Shown: in pieces, positions 22,891 through 33,431 of the stretch
Position numbering within the stretch: the first letter of the stretch is position 1
Layout: each line of letters begins with the position of its first letter
DNA from: Synaphobranchus kaupii
Taxonomy: Eukaryota; Chordata; Actinopteri; Anguilliformes; Synaphobranchidae
Direction: 5' to 3'
Assembly: GCA_029718625.1 (NCBI GenBank)
Contig: CM056383.1
Location: 18,872,722 to 18,936,721 of the forward strand
Length of the DNA stretch: 64,000 nt
The notes under the pieces: generated by a model
What the model saw: only the letters and a program-made list of their open reading frames with translations
The model's database searches: none
Told to the model about the DNA's origin: nothing
Position numbers and translations under genes: made by a program

Positions 22891-22891
22891 T

Positions 22892-23225
22892 ATAAATGTG
22901 GTGCCCAATGCAGGGCTGAGCATATCCAATTCCCACCCCAGTTTGGAATGGCCAATCATCTGCAAATGTAGCCGCATACATTGCACGAATCCCAATGCTG
23001 ATTTGGGAGAGTAAAGACATCCACGGTTTCCCTCCAAAACACATGGTGTCTCCAGCTGCTCCCTTTCACACAGCAGAGTGAGCAGACTGCAGCTAAGAGC
23101 GGAGTCGGAGGAGGGACCATACCTTTCATATGCGGCTTTGACTGCAATCTACGGGCACACGATCAACCAGCAGGGGTCGCCGACTGATCCTTCCCATTCC
23201 CTGGTGACGCAATAGTGCATCGCCA
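22892..23225 (+). repeat. interspersed repeat R, copy 1
   Basis: This shares blocks in the same order with 31548-32105: CATATCCAATTCCCACC; GCATGCACGAA-like/GCACGAATCCC; GGGAGAGT; CATCCAC; AAACACATGGTGT; ATACCTTTCATATGCGGCTT; and CAGCAGGGGTCG/CAGCGGGGGTCA. Two diverged copies of one dispersed family are therefore present. It is probably tRNA-SINE-like or a non-autonomous element; the family was not identified. Confidence 0.6.
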
Positions 23226-23764
23226 TATGGAGCTAATGGCCACTCTGCACTCTGCATTTTCCATATGGAAAATATTTTGTAAAATCACATATGATTCTTA
23301 TTTGTTGTGTCTGAATCATGTAGGTTAAATATATGTTATCCAACACACATATACAATACTTATAAAATTCAAGACTTATAGGAGCTACACAGTTTTGAGA
23401 CTTATCTGTTACAAAATGTAGGAACATAAGAAAACTATGTTTAGACATATATGTTGTACATACCAGTGACAACTAGGTTGTAAAAAGTAGGGGTATAAGA
23501 AAAATTCACAATCAAGCAAAAAATCATCAGTTACTCAAACATTAAGACCAACAGGCAAATTAATCAATAATGATATTTATTAGTGTATTCATACATAAGA
23601 AAACACATGAAAACATAAATAATTAATGTTAATTATTACTTTAATATTCAGGGTCATTCCATGTCATTTCACCCAAAAAAGTGGATTTAGACAAACCACC
23701 ATCTCAGATCACTACAGTGAAATGTTTCCTGTAGCTAGAAACAGATAAGATAAGGATTCATGTA
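23226..23764. other. intergenic, nothing recognised
   Basis: AT-rich with no gene or element ends seen. Confidence 0.45.
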
Positions 23765-23771
23765 ACATTAT

Positions 23772-25502
23772 TGTCATGGTTTTGACCCTGTTTCCCTATG
23801 CGGTCGTTTTCCTCGGTGGCCACGCGAGGGCGCTGCCCTTTTGGTAGATGCTTGCTCCGCCCTGCTGAGTTGGGGGAGCTTCTGTTAAGCGTTTTCACCT
23901 GTGCGTAGTCACCTGAGAGTTATATAAGCCTACCGTTTCCTTCGTTCGGGACATTAATTGTTCTTTGTTTGTTTATTGTTTTGTACTGTGGTGTATTGTT
24001 GGCTGTGAGTTCTCGTACCATTTTGGCTACTCGCCCATTTTTAACGTCTCTTTGTTGAGGCAGGGCTTATTTCTTGCTGGCTTGGTAGTTGATTATCTTG
24101 TAGAAGTTTGGGACCGTAAATCTCTGCTCTATTTTGCCTTTTTAGTGCTTTTTCTCCGTGTATGGAGTTTTGGGCGATTCTGTTCGGAACAGTAGTTCTG
24201 TTCGCCCTTCGGCACATGTCTTCCCATAGGGAGATCAGGCGTTTTGCTTCTACTTAGTTATTAGCTCGTAGAAGTATAGAGTAGCAGTTCTTTGTTCCTT
24301 TTTCGCCTTTGATTGGTCTTTTTACTGAGAGACCTGGCGTTTTGCTTCTACTCATTTCCTTGTTACTGTGAGCCAGTAAGTAGCTTTGTACGTTTATTTC
24401 CCTGTTTTGTCCTTCTCATGGACTACGTTCCCCTTTGTTATGAGTCAGGGTTTTTGTTTATATTGAGAGGCTGTCGTGCTATTTTTGCATTGGTCTTTGT
24501 TGCAGCTGTCCTCCGTCCTTTTTACCAACGGGACGATTTTGTTCGGAACTATTGTTCTGTTCGTTTTCTGGGTATGTTTTCTCCTTGTGTGGAGTTTGGG
24601 CGAGGTTGTGGACATGTTTGTGTGTGACTGCGCGTAGCATAGGAACGTTAGCTCTCTGTTCTTTCGCTTCGTTACTTTCTTTTACTTCGTTACATTCTTT
24701 TACTGAGAGGCTAGGGCGGTTGTTTTATATTGAGCTTGCGTTAGTCTATTTGGATAGGAAAGTTATGGGACGACGGTGCTCCGTCGGCTCACCTGTAAAA
24801 TGTTTCTTCCTCCTGGGAGATCGGGTGTTTACCTCTTGTTTTCTGCTTTAGACTGCGCACTTATTAAACAAGCCTTGGAACATTAATTATCTGTTCCTTC
24901 GCCTCATTACATTTCTCCTGTCTGAGAGGTTAGGGCGTGGCTCTGTTTTAAGCTTGGTCATTTTGCTGGTAAGGCTATGGGACTGCGGTTCTCCGTCGGC
25001 TCGCCTGTAAAATGTTTCTTCCCCCTGGGAGATCGGGCGTTTACCCCCTTTAGGTTCTGCTTATGACTGTTAGTTCTAGCATATGGAAGTAGCCACGGAA
25101 CGTTATCTCTGTTCCTTCGCCTCCTCCTATATCAATAGGTATTAGTTTTCTGTGTTTATTCACTGTGTGTTTTGTTTGTGTCATTGTGCTACTCGCCTGT
25201 TATTATGCGTCTCGTTTTCGAGATAGGGCGTTTGTTATTCTGGCTTACTCGTTGGTTGCTTGGCTTGTAGAAGTATGGGGTAGCAGTTCTTTGTTCCCTT
25301 TCGCCTTGTTGGGTTTTCCGGTTAGGAAACCAGGCATTTGTGTTACACTCTTTTGTAGGGAACAGTGAGCCGGTCTGTAGCTGTGGTGTGTGTGTTCGTT
25401 GTCTTGTCTCCTCCCTTATCTGCGGGTATCCCGCCTTAGTGGCCTAAGGGCTTAATGAATCCCCTTGCTGCGTTTGGCTCCTCCCATCTCACACGTCACG
25501 CA
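23772..25502 (+). mobile_element. putative solo LTR (about 1.7 kb) with internal repeats
   Basis: It begins TGTCATGG and ends GTCACGCA, so it has the TG...CA form of an LTR. It is flanked by ACATTAT (23765-23771) and ACATTAC (25503-25509), a 6-of-7 duplication. A TATA box TATATAAG lies at 23921-23928 and ATTAAA occurs near 24860. Base composition (T-rich, CpG-containing) differs from the flanks. Internally there is a tandem duplication of about 212 bp: GGCTCACCTGTAAAATGTTT at about 24787 recurs with one change at about 24999. The GTAGAAGTATAGAGTAGCAG block at about 24268 recurs near 25267. No gag/pol is present. The LTR class is not determinable; a non-LTR dispersed repeat is the alternative. 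Confidence 0.55.
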
Positions 25503-25509
25503 ACATTAC

Positions 25510-26201
25510 AATTATTTTCTAGAAATATAAATTGATTTGTGAGAAATCAAGCTAATTGAGGCCCCCAAGTTGGACATTTTATTTTGGTAGGGTTCACATA
25601 ATATCCTGTAAATTGCAGCTACCCAACTTCCTGTTTGCACCAAACTGCTTTGGGTGAAATCAATTAGTATGATTTATCTGAGATCAAAAGATATTTCCAC
25701 AAAAAAATGAATACATGAATGCTTATCTTAACAGTTTCTAACTACCAGAAACATTTCGGAACAATCTGAGATATTGGGTGTCATAGGGTGTGAAATAACA
25801 TGGATTGACCCTTCATTTACTTTTTTTTCACAGCAGGGGTACATATAACTAAACAAATTAATAATTTTTATACAAAGATGTTATACGTAAGCAGCACAAT
25901 GATGAACAGTTTTCATTGCTTTCTTGTTTTTAGAGAATTACACTGTTTTCATATAAAGTTCATAAAAATAATAAATAGGGTTTACCTTAAATTTCTGTTT
26001 ATGAATATGATATAAATACATTTTCAAGGGTATTCCTGTAGTGCATAGAACCAAAAATAAGATTTTCATATTTGTATACCAAAACTTTATATAAATGATC
26101 CATAATAAATTAACAAATATCTTTCCAAAGCTGGTAAGAATATACACAATACCTGAATAAATGGACTAATGTTGTTCTCTACAAAAACAACAATTAACAT
26201 C
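25510..26201. other. intergenic, AT-rich, nothing recognised
   Basis: No supported gene; short frames have no motif. Confidence 0.45.
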
Positions 26202-26203
26202 TA

Positions 26204-26450
26204 CAGTGAGCACCATAATTCATTGGACAGTGACACATTTTTTGTTATTTTGGTTTTGTATTCTAGCACTTTGAGTTTGAAAGGATACAATGACAATGAG
26301 GTTGAAGTGCGGACTGTCAGCTTTAATTTGAGGGTATTTTCATCCATTTCGGATGAAACGTTTAGAAATTATAGAACCTTTAGTACATTGTCCCCCCATT
26401 TTCGGGCATCAAAAAATATTGGACAGTTTAACATAATGTAGATTAAAGTA
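26204..26450 (+). mobile_element. Tc1-like terminal inverted repeat (CAGTGAGCACC family), left end
   Basis: It follows a TA (26202-26203) and begins CAGTGAGCACCATAATTCAT. An outer TTGGACAGTGACA and an inner TTGGACAGTTTAACA (about 26419) form the two direct-repeat sites of an IR/DR-type arm. Related arms are at 30115 and 33491. The opposite arm was not found; foldback DNA follows directly. Confidence 0.7.
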
Positions 26451-26454
26451 ATCA

Positions 26455-27225
26455 TTTTTCATATTTGGTCACATATCCTTTGCATGCCATGACATCCTGA
26501 TGTCTGTGACCCAACAATATCAAAAGACTTTTGATATCTTATTTTCTGGTACTCTTACAAGCGATACTATAACTTCTCTGCATTTGAATTGATCTCTATG
26601 GGAATTGGGGGGTGGGACTAGATTTAGCTGTAAATTCTGCTGGAACAGTATGGAATACATGGTTGGCAAAATGGCCGTAAGTCATCAAGGGTCTGAGGTA
26701 TCAAACGAGCCTCAAACCATCACTCTGCTGCCAGATATGCAGAAGATATGGAAGACATCTTCAACTGTGGTGAAGAGCGATGGTAAACTTTGCTGCTGCA
26801 GATCCAACGGACATTCCCGAGCATATGTTGCGAATGCGTCTCCATGGTGACGACCACAAACAAAATTATCCCGGCGAGACAATTAGCCAATATCGTCAAA
26901 ACAAGCAGCAAGAGTGCCCCGAAAAATCTCCAGCCCGCCTCCCCACACCACAACAGACACACAGCCCATGAAAAAAACAAAAGAAAAAATCCAGACACAA
27001 CAAAATACATTCAAATTAACAAACACGAACACGAGAGACAGCTGGACTACATGTCGCCATTACAGCACCACGTATTAGCCAACCATATGTTAACCAACCA
27101 AATGTCATTTACAGCTAAATCTTGTCCCACCCCCAAATTCCCATAGAGATCCATTCAAATGCAGAGAGGTTATAGTATCGCTTGTAAGAGTACCAGAAAA
27201 TAAGATATAAAGAGTCTTGATAACC
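26455..27225. mobile_element. foldback family FB, copy 3, with unrelated middle segment
   Basis: The left arm (26455-26745) carries the Tc1 transposase C-terminal remnant, TTTGCATGCCATGACATCC, and the module GGGAATTGGGGGGTGGGACT. The right arm (about 27060-27225) carries the same module inverted (AGTCC-type: GTCCCACCCCCAAATTCCCA). Between them, about 26746-27050 is sequence not found in the other FB copies. Its minus strand holds an open stretch (26720-27010) whose peptide includes a strongly hydrophobic segment, ALLLLVLTILANCLAGIILF, followed by VVVTMETHSQHMLG. This may be captured host sequence; its origin was not recognised. Confidence 0.6.
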
Positions 27226-27775
27226 ATAATTTTCTCCAATTGATACTGTCAAAACCACAGTTCCAATAACAGGTAACAGAAGTCATTGAAATCAAATCTT
27301 TTTTAAACAGGGCTCTGATTTGTATGTTGTTATTATAATGTAAAGAGGAGAAACAGATTTTTCCTACCAACAGGCAAAAAAAGAGACATAAGTTGTGACT
27401 CATGACACTTCTTAAAAGCACAAGAGCACCAGAAGGCATAGTATCAAATACTGTTGCCAATACCTTTGGAGTAACATGGATATTTAAACTTTGTTATCCA
27501 ATAATTGACATACCAAAATAATATTCTCATCATACCACGTCTTAATAAACAATTACTTATTTTTGTACGAAATATCCATATTATTCCAAATGAAGTATTT
27601 GTGGGGTGAGAAATTGTGCTTGTAAGCCAAAGACCAATTTAGAGTTTTACTTATTTTATTTATCATCATTATTATTATTATTATTCTTAGGTTTTATGTG
27701 CATTATGTATATGCATGTATATATAATATTTATTATTTCTCTTACAATATTAATAGTACTACATTTTGGGGAAAG
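27226..27775. other. intergenic, nothing recognised
   Basis: AT-rich with an ATT run near 27664. No gene supported. Confidence 0.45.
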
Positions 27776-29625
27776 GAGATAAAATCTTAGGACCACACTC
27801 CTGCCCTGTAGGTGGCGGTAATCCACCAAAAGCTGATATTTAAATCACCAATAAAAAACAAAGAAGAAAAATATGTGTTTCCTAAGTTTGAAAAGAAAAG
27901 GGCGCCAGATGCACCGGTTTGGATTCAACCGACGGTGGTTTATCGCCTGTTTAACGTTACCCATGGCCATATAAAAGGGATATTTACGATTGTATTGGAG
28001 TAAGAGGACATTCTTATCACCGTAAATGTCTGCTGAGGAAGAATGACATTTCGAAATTCAAAAACAAATTCAAATTTGAGAAAACATGGCAAGGTAAGTT
28101 AACGTTATTGCTAGCAAAGTTAGCTATTTCATGTTTAAACTTTCCCTGTAAATGTTAGCTAACCCCGAGAGTGCGTGATTTCAAATCGGCTAAGAAGTTC
28201 ACGTTCATTTCAGCTGACACCCAATTAGTCAAACGGCGTGAGCTTTAGCCAATTTGCTGCTCGAATTAGAATCATGCGCCTTAGTTGGCTATTGACAGCT
28301 AGCTAGCTTGCGGTCTCCAAAGTTCAAAAAGTTTTTCAAGACACTGGTCGATGCCAATCAACAGGGTTTGAAGAACCAGCTCCTTGGAGACCCAGAACTA
28401 GTAGCAGCTGTCATCAAGAAGTCCTGGACCAAAGATTAAACTGTATTCAAAAATGGTAAGGCAAAGCTTGCTTCTTCTGAACAGATTATTTATTTTTAAA
28501 TAACTGTATAGGGGTGTTCATTGAATTGTGCAGTGACAACAATTAATGAATTCAACCTCACATTAAAGCTGCAGTATATAAGTTGAGCATGCTTTGTTTA
28601 CACTTTAATGAATGATAAATACCCACTACTTCTTGAAGAATATAACTTAAATACCTAATGAGCTCAGAACAACTGTCATCATATAGTAGACCACAGTATA
28701 AGGGTATTTCACTTTTTTCAGGGCAATTCGTCCTGACACCCAGAAGGTCAGACTATGAACTCTGTGGTTAGAGAAACATTTTTACAATTCCCCAAACCCA
28801 TCTTCAGATTAGTAAATCTGAGGATGGGTTTGGTTCTGGGGAATGGTAAAAATGCTTCCCTAATGACAAAGTTCATGGTCTGGCCTACGGGTGCCAGGTC
28901 TGATTGCTGATGACTTTACCTGACTATTTTATATCTCTTGAATCTAATTATTATGATTTCAAATGTAAATAAAAACATAAACTACAGAATAAAATGCCTT
29001 TATATGGTGGTCTCGATCATGAGGCATTTAAGTTACATTTTTCAATGAATTTTTCAATTGAATTCATTTGAAATGTGTAAGCAAAGCATGCAGAAGTTAT
29101 GTCCTGCAGCTTTAAGAAGGGGGTGTGTGTCAACAATAAATGTATGTATTTTTAATTGTTCTATTGCCATATACGTAAGCCCTACTCCATTCCTCTTATT
29201 GACTGAAAAATATGTATATTGGTCATTGACTCATTTAAATTTCTGCATGTGTATGGGACATGCATTGTTTTTCAGGACTGGTCCTGGACTACATCAATGT
29301 GGAAATGGAGCCCTTGCAGCCCCTCAGGGATGTTCATACCAGCTCTTCTGATGATGGTGACTTTTTCTCATCCAAGTCTAATGCACGAAGTACCAAAGAA
29401 CTTCAGGGACATTTGGCCTGCTCTGTTGTCCACACTGATCTGCTGAAGACCTTCTCCTCCGTATGCAAGGTGTCCAAGTTAAACACACCGCTTCCTTCCT
29501 CAGTTGCATCTGACTATTATTTAGCTCCAGGAGAGCCAGGATGGACTCTAGAAATTTTGAAAATCAGCTTCTGCTAAAGCTTTTACAGCTTTGAATTGAA
29601 ACATCTTGAAAAAAGGGCTTGACAG
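27776..29625 (+). pseudogene. hAT transposase-derived pseudogene/element remnant
   Basis: The 3' part (29275-29625) follows a TTGTTTTTCAG acceptor-like site. It encodes a hAT C-terminal (dimerisation) region: an EMEPLQPL opening, the acidic SSSDDGDFFSSK, then SVCKVSKLNTPLPSSVA. The normal continuation LFSS...ARMDSRNFENQLLLK is found in a different frame directly after, so a frameshift near 29512-29520 breaks it. An upstream segment (about 28316-28452) encodes KFKKFFKTLVDANQQGLKNQ followed by LLGDPELVAA, then a TAA, and ends at a donor-like GTAAGG. An ATGGCAAG/GTAAGTTAA start-donor lies near 28086. The leading CCCTGTAGGTGGCGGTAAT (27805) is typical of dispersed teleost repeats. Non-functional in this form. 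A domesticated gene is possible but not supported, given the frame breaks. Confidence 0.55.
28737..28893. repeat. long near-perfect hairpin (about 160 bp)
   Basis: The left stem (28737-28810) pairs with the right stem (28815-28893) around a tiny loop, TT-AGT-AA, at about 28809-28815. Examples: AACATTTTTACAATTCCCC with GGGGAATGGTAAAAATGC, AACCCATCTTCAGATT with AATCTGAGGATGGGTT, and GACTATGAACT with AGTTCATGGTC. There are one bulge of about five bases and a scatter of mismatches. It could be a foldback MITE or a transcribed hairpin; it lies in the gap between the pseudogene segments. Confidence 0.8.
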
Positions 29626-30110
29626 TCAGATTCTGTGTAGCCTGAGAGTTTCTTCTGAAGAGATTTAAACTTAGGGATAGTTTACCCATGTAAAGGGGTA
29701 GTTCACCCACATTGCACAATTTTATAATGGCTGTCTTAACTTGTGGTCTATTGGCTTGTAGTATTCACAGATTGCCTCTTGACTTCTGCTTTCAAGTTGC
29801 TAATGTATTTGTGTAATTTTAGGGTCCAGCACTTTAGGGCCTCGTAGGCAAGACAGCTATTACAGAAGTATGCCATTTGACTATCCCTTGAAACAATGTA
29901 GATAAGTTTGCTGCTACACAAGTTCAACCCTCATACTGAATTAAGGTTCTTTATTGTCCCTTTTCATTGCAAATCTAACAGATTCTAGATATTATTCACA
30001 TTGTTGTATTCTGCAATTGTGCTGTAGGATTGTAGGATGCAAGTCAGTGCACTCTTGTCCTCCACATCACACACAATGCATGGTGTGTGTGTGTGTGTGT
30101 ATGCATAGTA
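29626..30110. other. intergenic with a short (GT)n tract
   Basis: No gene supported. A GT run lies at about 30083-30100. Confidence 0.45.
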
Positions 30111-30114
30111 TATA

Positions 30115-30398
30115 CAGTGAGCACCATAATTCATTGGACAGTGACACATTTTTTTATGACACAGTTATTTTGGTTCTGTTCTGTATTTTTTGATGCCCGA
30201 AAATGGCGGTAACTATGTTCAAAAGGTTCTATAATTTCTAAACGGTTCATCCGATATGGATGAAAATATTAAAGCTCAAATTAAAGTTGACAGTCTGCAC
30301 TTGAACCTCATTGTCATTGCATCCTTTCAAACTCAAAGCGCTAGAGTACAGAACCAAACTAACAAAAAACCAGCAAATTATTTTGTTGGCCACGGTTG
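30115..30398. mobile_element. Tc1-like MITE of the CAGTGAGCACC family
   Basis: It begins CAGTGAGCACCATAATTCAT after TA, as at 26204. After about 70 bp it joins directly to the inverted inner part of the same arm (TTTTTTGATGCCCGAAAATG... through AACCTCATTGTCATTGCATC to CTAGAGTACAGAACC). It is therefore an almost pure pair of arms with the interior lost. The right terminus is diverged. Confidence 0.65.
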
Positions 30399-31139
30399 TA
30401 AGCTATAGCATACATGCTAGGTTCAATGGAACATGTAGCCATACCCACATTTGATAAGAAAATGTCACAACTAGCATAGCTTTTATATTGTTAATTGCCA
30501 TACTTGTAAGAAAATAAATGCTGTATCAGACTGTCTTTGTTTGTAATTGTATGTAATTCAGTGTTAATTCAGTAAAGAAACTGCATTTTGATTTGGAGAA
30601 ATGTAAAGAATTTACCTTAAAACATGCAAGAACGGCATAGCAAACATTCAACTTTCATATATGAAACGCACTCGTACAGTATAAAAAATTCCTTCAGAAA
30701 ATATAAGGATAATGAAGAAACCATGCAAGAATTGCATAGCACACGTTCAAGTTTCATATTTAAAATAGACACAAACAATATAAAATTTACCTGAAGGAAA
30801 TATAAGAATAGTCTAGACGGAGTAGAAAAATCATATATGGCCCTCTTCAGAATAATATATGAATTTACCTTAAAACACATAATTACTGTATATGAAAACA
30901 TAAGTAACATAATTACTGTATACAAATGTATATATAGTATACAATATAATGCTTATATAAGACTAAATACAATGTTCATATATGCACACGAAAATCTCTT
31001 ACAAAATTCATGTGTGATTTTAGTATTAAAGTGGCCATAATCATACAAGAAAACACACTGGACATGTTAAATACAATATAGGAAACACTAATGCTGTTAT
31101 GCCAGAATTGTACAAGGAAGGCATGAAAATTTAACATGT
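30399..31139. other. intergenic with a diverged direct repeat
   Basis: Apart from the duplicated segment listed at 30617-30815 nothing is recognised. Confidence 0.45.
30617..30815. repeat. diverged tandem duplication, unit about 103 bp
   Basis: AAAACATGCAAGAACGGCAT (30619) and AAACCATGCAAGAATTGCAT (30718) begin two copies that stay alignable through TTCATAT...GAAA...AATATAAGGATA/AATATAAGAATA. Weaker echoes (ATGCCAGAATTGTACAAGGA near 31099) suggest an old minisatellite. Confidence 0.6.
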
Positions 31140-31330
31140 TGCCCATATAAGAATCGCACTGAATTTTTTCATATGGGGGATTCCATCCGAGGCCGTGAGG
31201 TTCATCCATGGCGCCTTAACCAAATGAGCCATCCAGCAGCACCAGCATACAAATCTGGTTATGGATGGACCAATAAACCTACCTGCTGTACAACCAATGG
31301 CCTGGAAGCCCATGAGTTATAAACTGCTGG
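31140..31330 (-). mobile_element. possible tRNA-derived SINE head
   Basis: On the minus strand, TGGCTCATTTGGTTAAGGCG near 31231-31212 resembles a Pol III box A (tRNA D-arm). The downstream box B is poorly preserved. Weak call; ends not defined. Confidence 0.3.
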
Positions 31331-31547
31331 ACATTGATGGAATGAAAATCAACAGAAAAAAAATGCATACAATGTTTTGCAGTTAAATGGTTTTACCAGG
31401 GATCACTGCGCAGCAGAGACCACCATTAAAAGAGTTCAGGACTGCCATTTATCTCAGGTGACCGTATACAAACCCCTTTCTCTAAAACATCACTGGGACG
31501 AATAGTCTTTAACAATCGATAAACACTTATTTTTTATTTATTACATT
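31331..31547. other. intergenic, nothing recognised
   Basis: No gene or element end identified. Confidence 0.4.
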
Positions 31548-32190
31548 TTTTTATAAATTTGCCACCCATCGTGGGGCTGATCATATCCAATTCCCACCAT
31601 AATTTGGATATCCAATGTCCAATTACCTGCAACCGTAGCCACGTTCATGCACGAACCCCTCTTACAAAACTGGATAGTTTGCTGCAAACTTGCAGCTAAT
31701 ATGTAGTGCATTTGTCACAAACTAAATTGCTTTCCACAAAATGTTACCAGAGGTTTGCCAGTAGTGGTGAAATTCTGCACTTCTTGCAACAATGGCAGTT
31801 CCCACAAAGCTAATTTGCATGTGAATATATTAGCTTGCTGCAAACCTGCCAAAGGTTTCACACAAATTTGCCTAGAAGGCCTATATTTTTGTAAGGGCCC
31901 ACTGCCGATTCGGGAGAGTGACATCCACATTTCTCCTCCGAAACACGTGGTGTTGCCAGCACGCTTCTTTTAACACCACAGCACACTAAAGTAAAGCTCT
32001 CACAGAGTGGCGTCAGATAAATACCTTTCATATGCGGCTTTCGCATCCAGTCCCCGGCACCTGTTTGATCAGCGGGGGTCACTGAAGAGTGATGAAATGT
32101 GGACCGCTAAGCGGCTGAACCCTCCATACCCTGCGCAAAGCAGGATACTGCTAGGCTCATCCTTGCACCACAGCATGCCTTAACGGAATG
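31548..32190 (+). repeat. interspersed repeat R, copy 2, interrupted
   Basis: Same ordered blocks as 22892-23225, but split. About 31661-31890 is extra sequence between the GCACGAACCCC block and the CACTGCCGATTCGGGAGAG block. The insert has inverted similarity at its ends (TTTGCTGCAAACTTGCAGCT and, inverted, the reverse complement of TTAGCTTGCTGCAAACCTGC), so it may be a small inserted MITE. A 3' extension (32085-32190) is not seen in copy 1. Confidence 0.55.
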
Positions 32191-32239
32191 CAGCCAATAA
32201 ACACTTATTTTCAAAACTATGGCACAGCCTTTTTTTTTG

Positions 32240-32515
32240 GAAGTGAGTCAATCCTGCCCTGCCAGATCAGGCGTGATATTCTGTCCTGGTTTTTGTTTCA
32301 TCCAAACCTAGAACCACATAACGGGATTAATTTTAATTAATCTGGTTCAATGAACGCAGGTGACCATGTGCTGGAGGCACTCAGCATTTCCCCATTCAGA
32401 CTATTCAGCCTCAGGCATTTAATCATCCATCAAACTCAAGCTCAAATGGAACAAAAACCAGAAATGTCACCGGCACTCCAGGACCAGAGTTGCCTGTCCC
32501 TGCTTTAGTCCAAAA
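32240..32515 (-). repeat. interspersed repeat with CTCCAGGACC end (copy 2, inverted)
   Basis: The right end CACTCCAGGACCAGAGTTGC, then CTGTCCCTGC, is the inverted relative of the start at 14205. A left-side CAATCCTGCCCTGCCAG block hints at terminal inverted repeats. Family unidentified. Confidence 0.45.
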
Positions 32516-33403
32516 AAAGACAGGATGACAGAAATGCCACCCATTTCCAGAACATCAAATGCATCCACTTTCTTACTATTTGTTCTTCATTCCGTCAAAG
32601 GGGCTTTAAGATTGATGATACTTCCAATTGTGTTCTTTCCAACCAAATATGCAGCGCACAATCTGGTTTGTTTCCAGAAGAGGGATGCATGCTTTCAGAG
32701 GATTGAAAGCACACATGGGCTAACAAGCAAATGGTGCACTTCAACTGTCTCCATCTAATTTCTGTTTTTCCACATACGTTTGTGTCTCAGGTTGTTACAA
32801 CATTTCAGTTTATGTCACATCACATGAAAAGTAAATGGGACAGGACAGAGATTACTCTCTTGAGGAAATTGAACATGCTTCAATATTTTGTAAAAATGTG
32901 TCATTACGAAATGTAATTCATATGTTATGAAATAAAATTGTATTGTAAAAACGTATTGCCACAATATGAAAAAAGAGCTACTCGGAAATGTGCGATTTGG
33001 AAAAGCACCATTATGAAATAAAAGTAGCCTTTTGAAAAAAGCCATTTTGTAATAAAACCTGTTATTACAAATTAAAACTGAAATCACTTAAGTGATTTAT
33101 TTATATCAAGCTTGAAATATTTCAATTTCTTTCCACATAGTACTGTTTCCAACGTCTTTTTGCTAACCTCTAACCTGCCAACATGGATGGTGCAGACTTA
33201 AAGTTAAATATGTATATTTTCAGCTCATACTGTTTTGTTTTGTTTTTTTGTTCTTCTGTGTATGAGGTAAAATGTCATTTCCTTTGGAGCAACTGACTTC
33301 GGAGCCCTGTGTTTTGCCAAATATTGTTTCAGACAAATATTGTTTTGTAAATGATTGACAAGTTCAGAATTGTCAGGGGCCACTCCCTTAGTACTAAATA
33401 TTA
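32516..33403. other. intergenic, nothing recognised
   Basis: No gene supported; short frames lack motifs. Confidence 0.45.
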
Positions 33404-33431
33404 TATATATATACAGTATATATATATATAT
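33404..33431. repeat. (TA)n microsatellite
   Basis: TA run with one CAG interruption, adjoining the insertion site of the next element. Confidence 0.9.

Noticed and set aside
23965..25368. Hydrophobic frames in the solo-LTR-like block as membrane proteins
   Set aside because: They derive from T-rich repeated DNA and share the internal duplications; no conserved family features.
28085..28452. Intact domesticated hAT gene start
   Set aside because: The internal segment contains a stop in its best frame and the 3' segment is frameshifted, so only a pseudogene/element remnant is supported.
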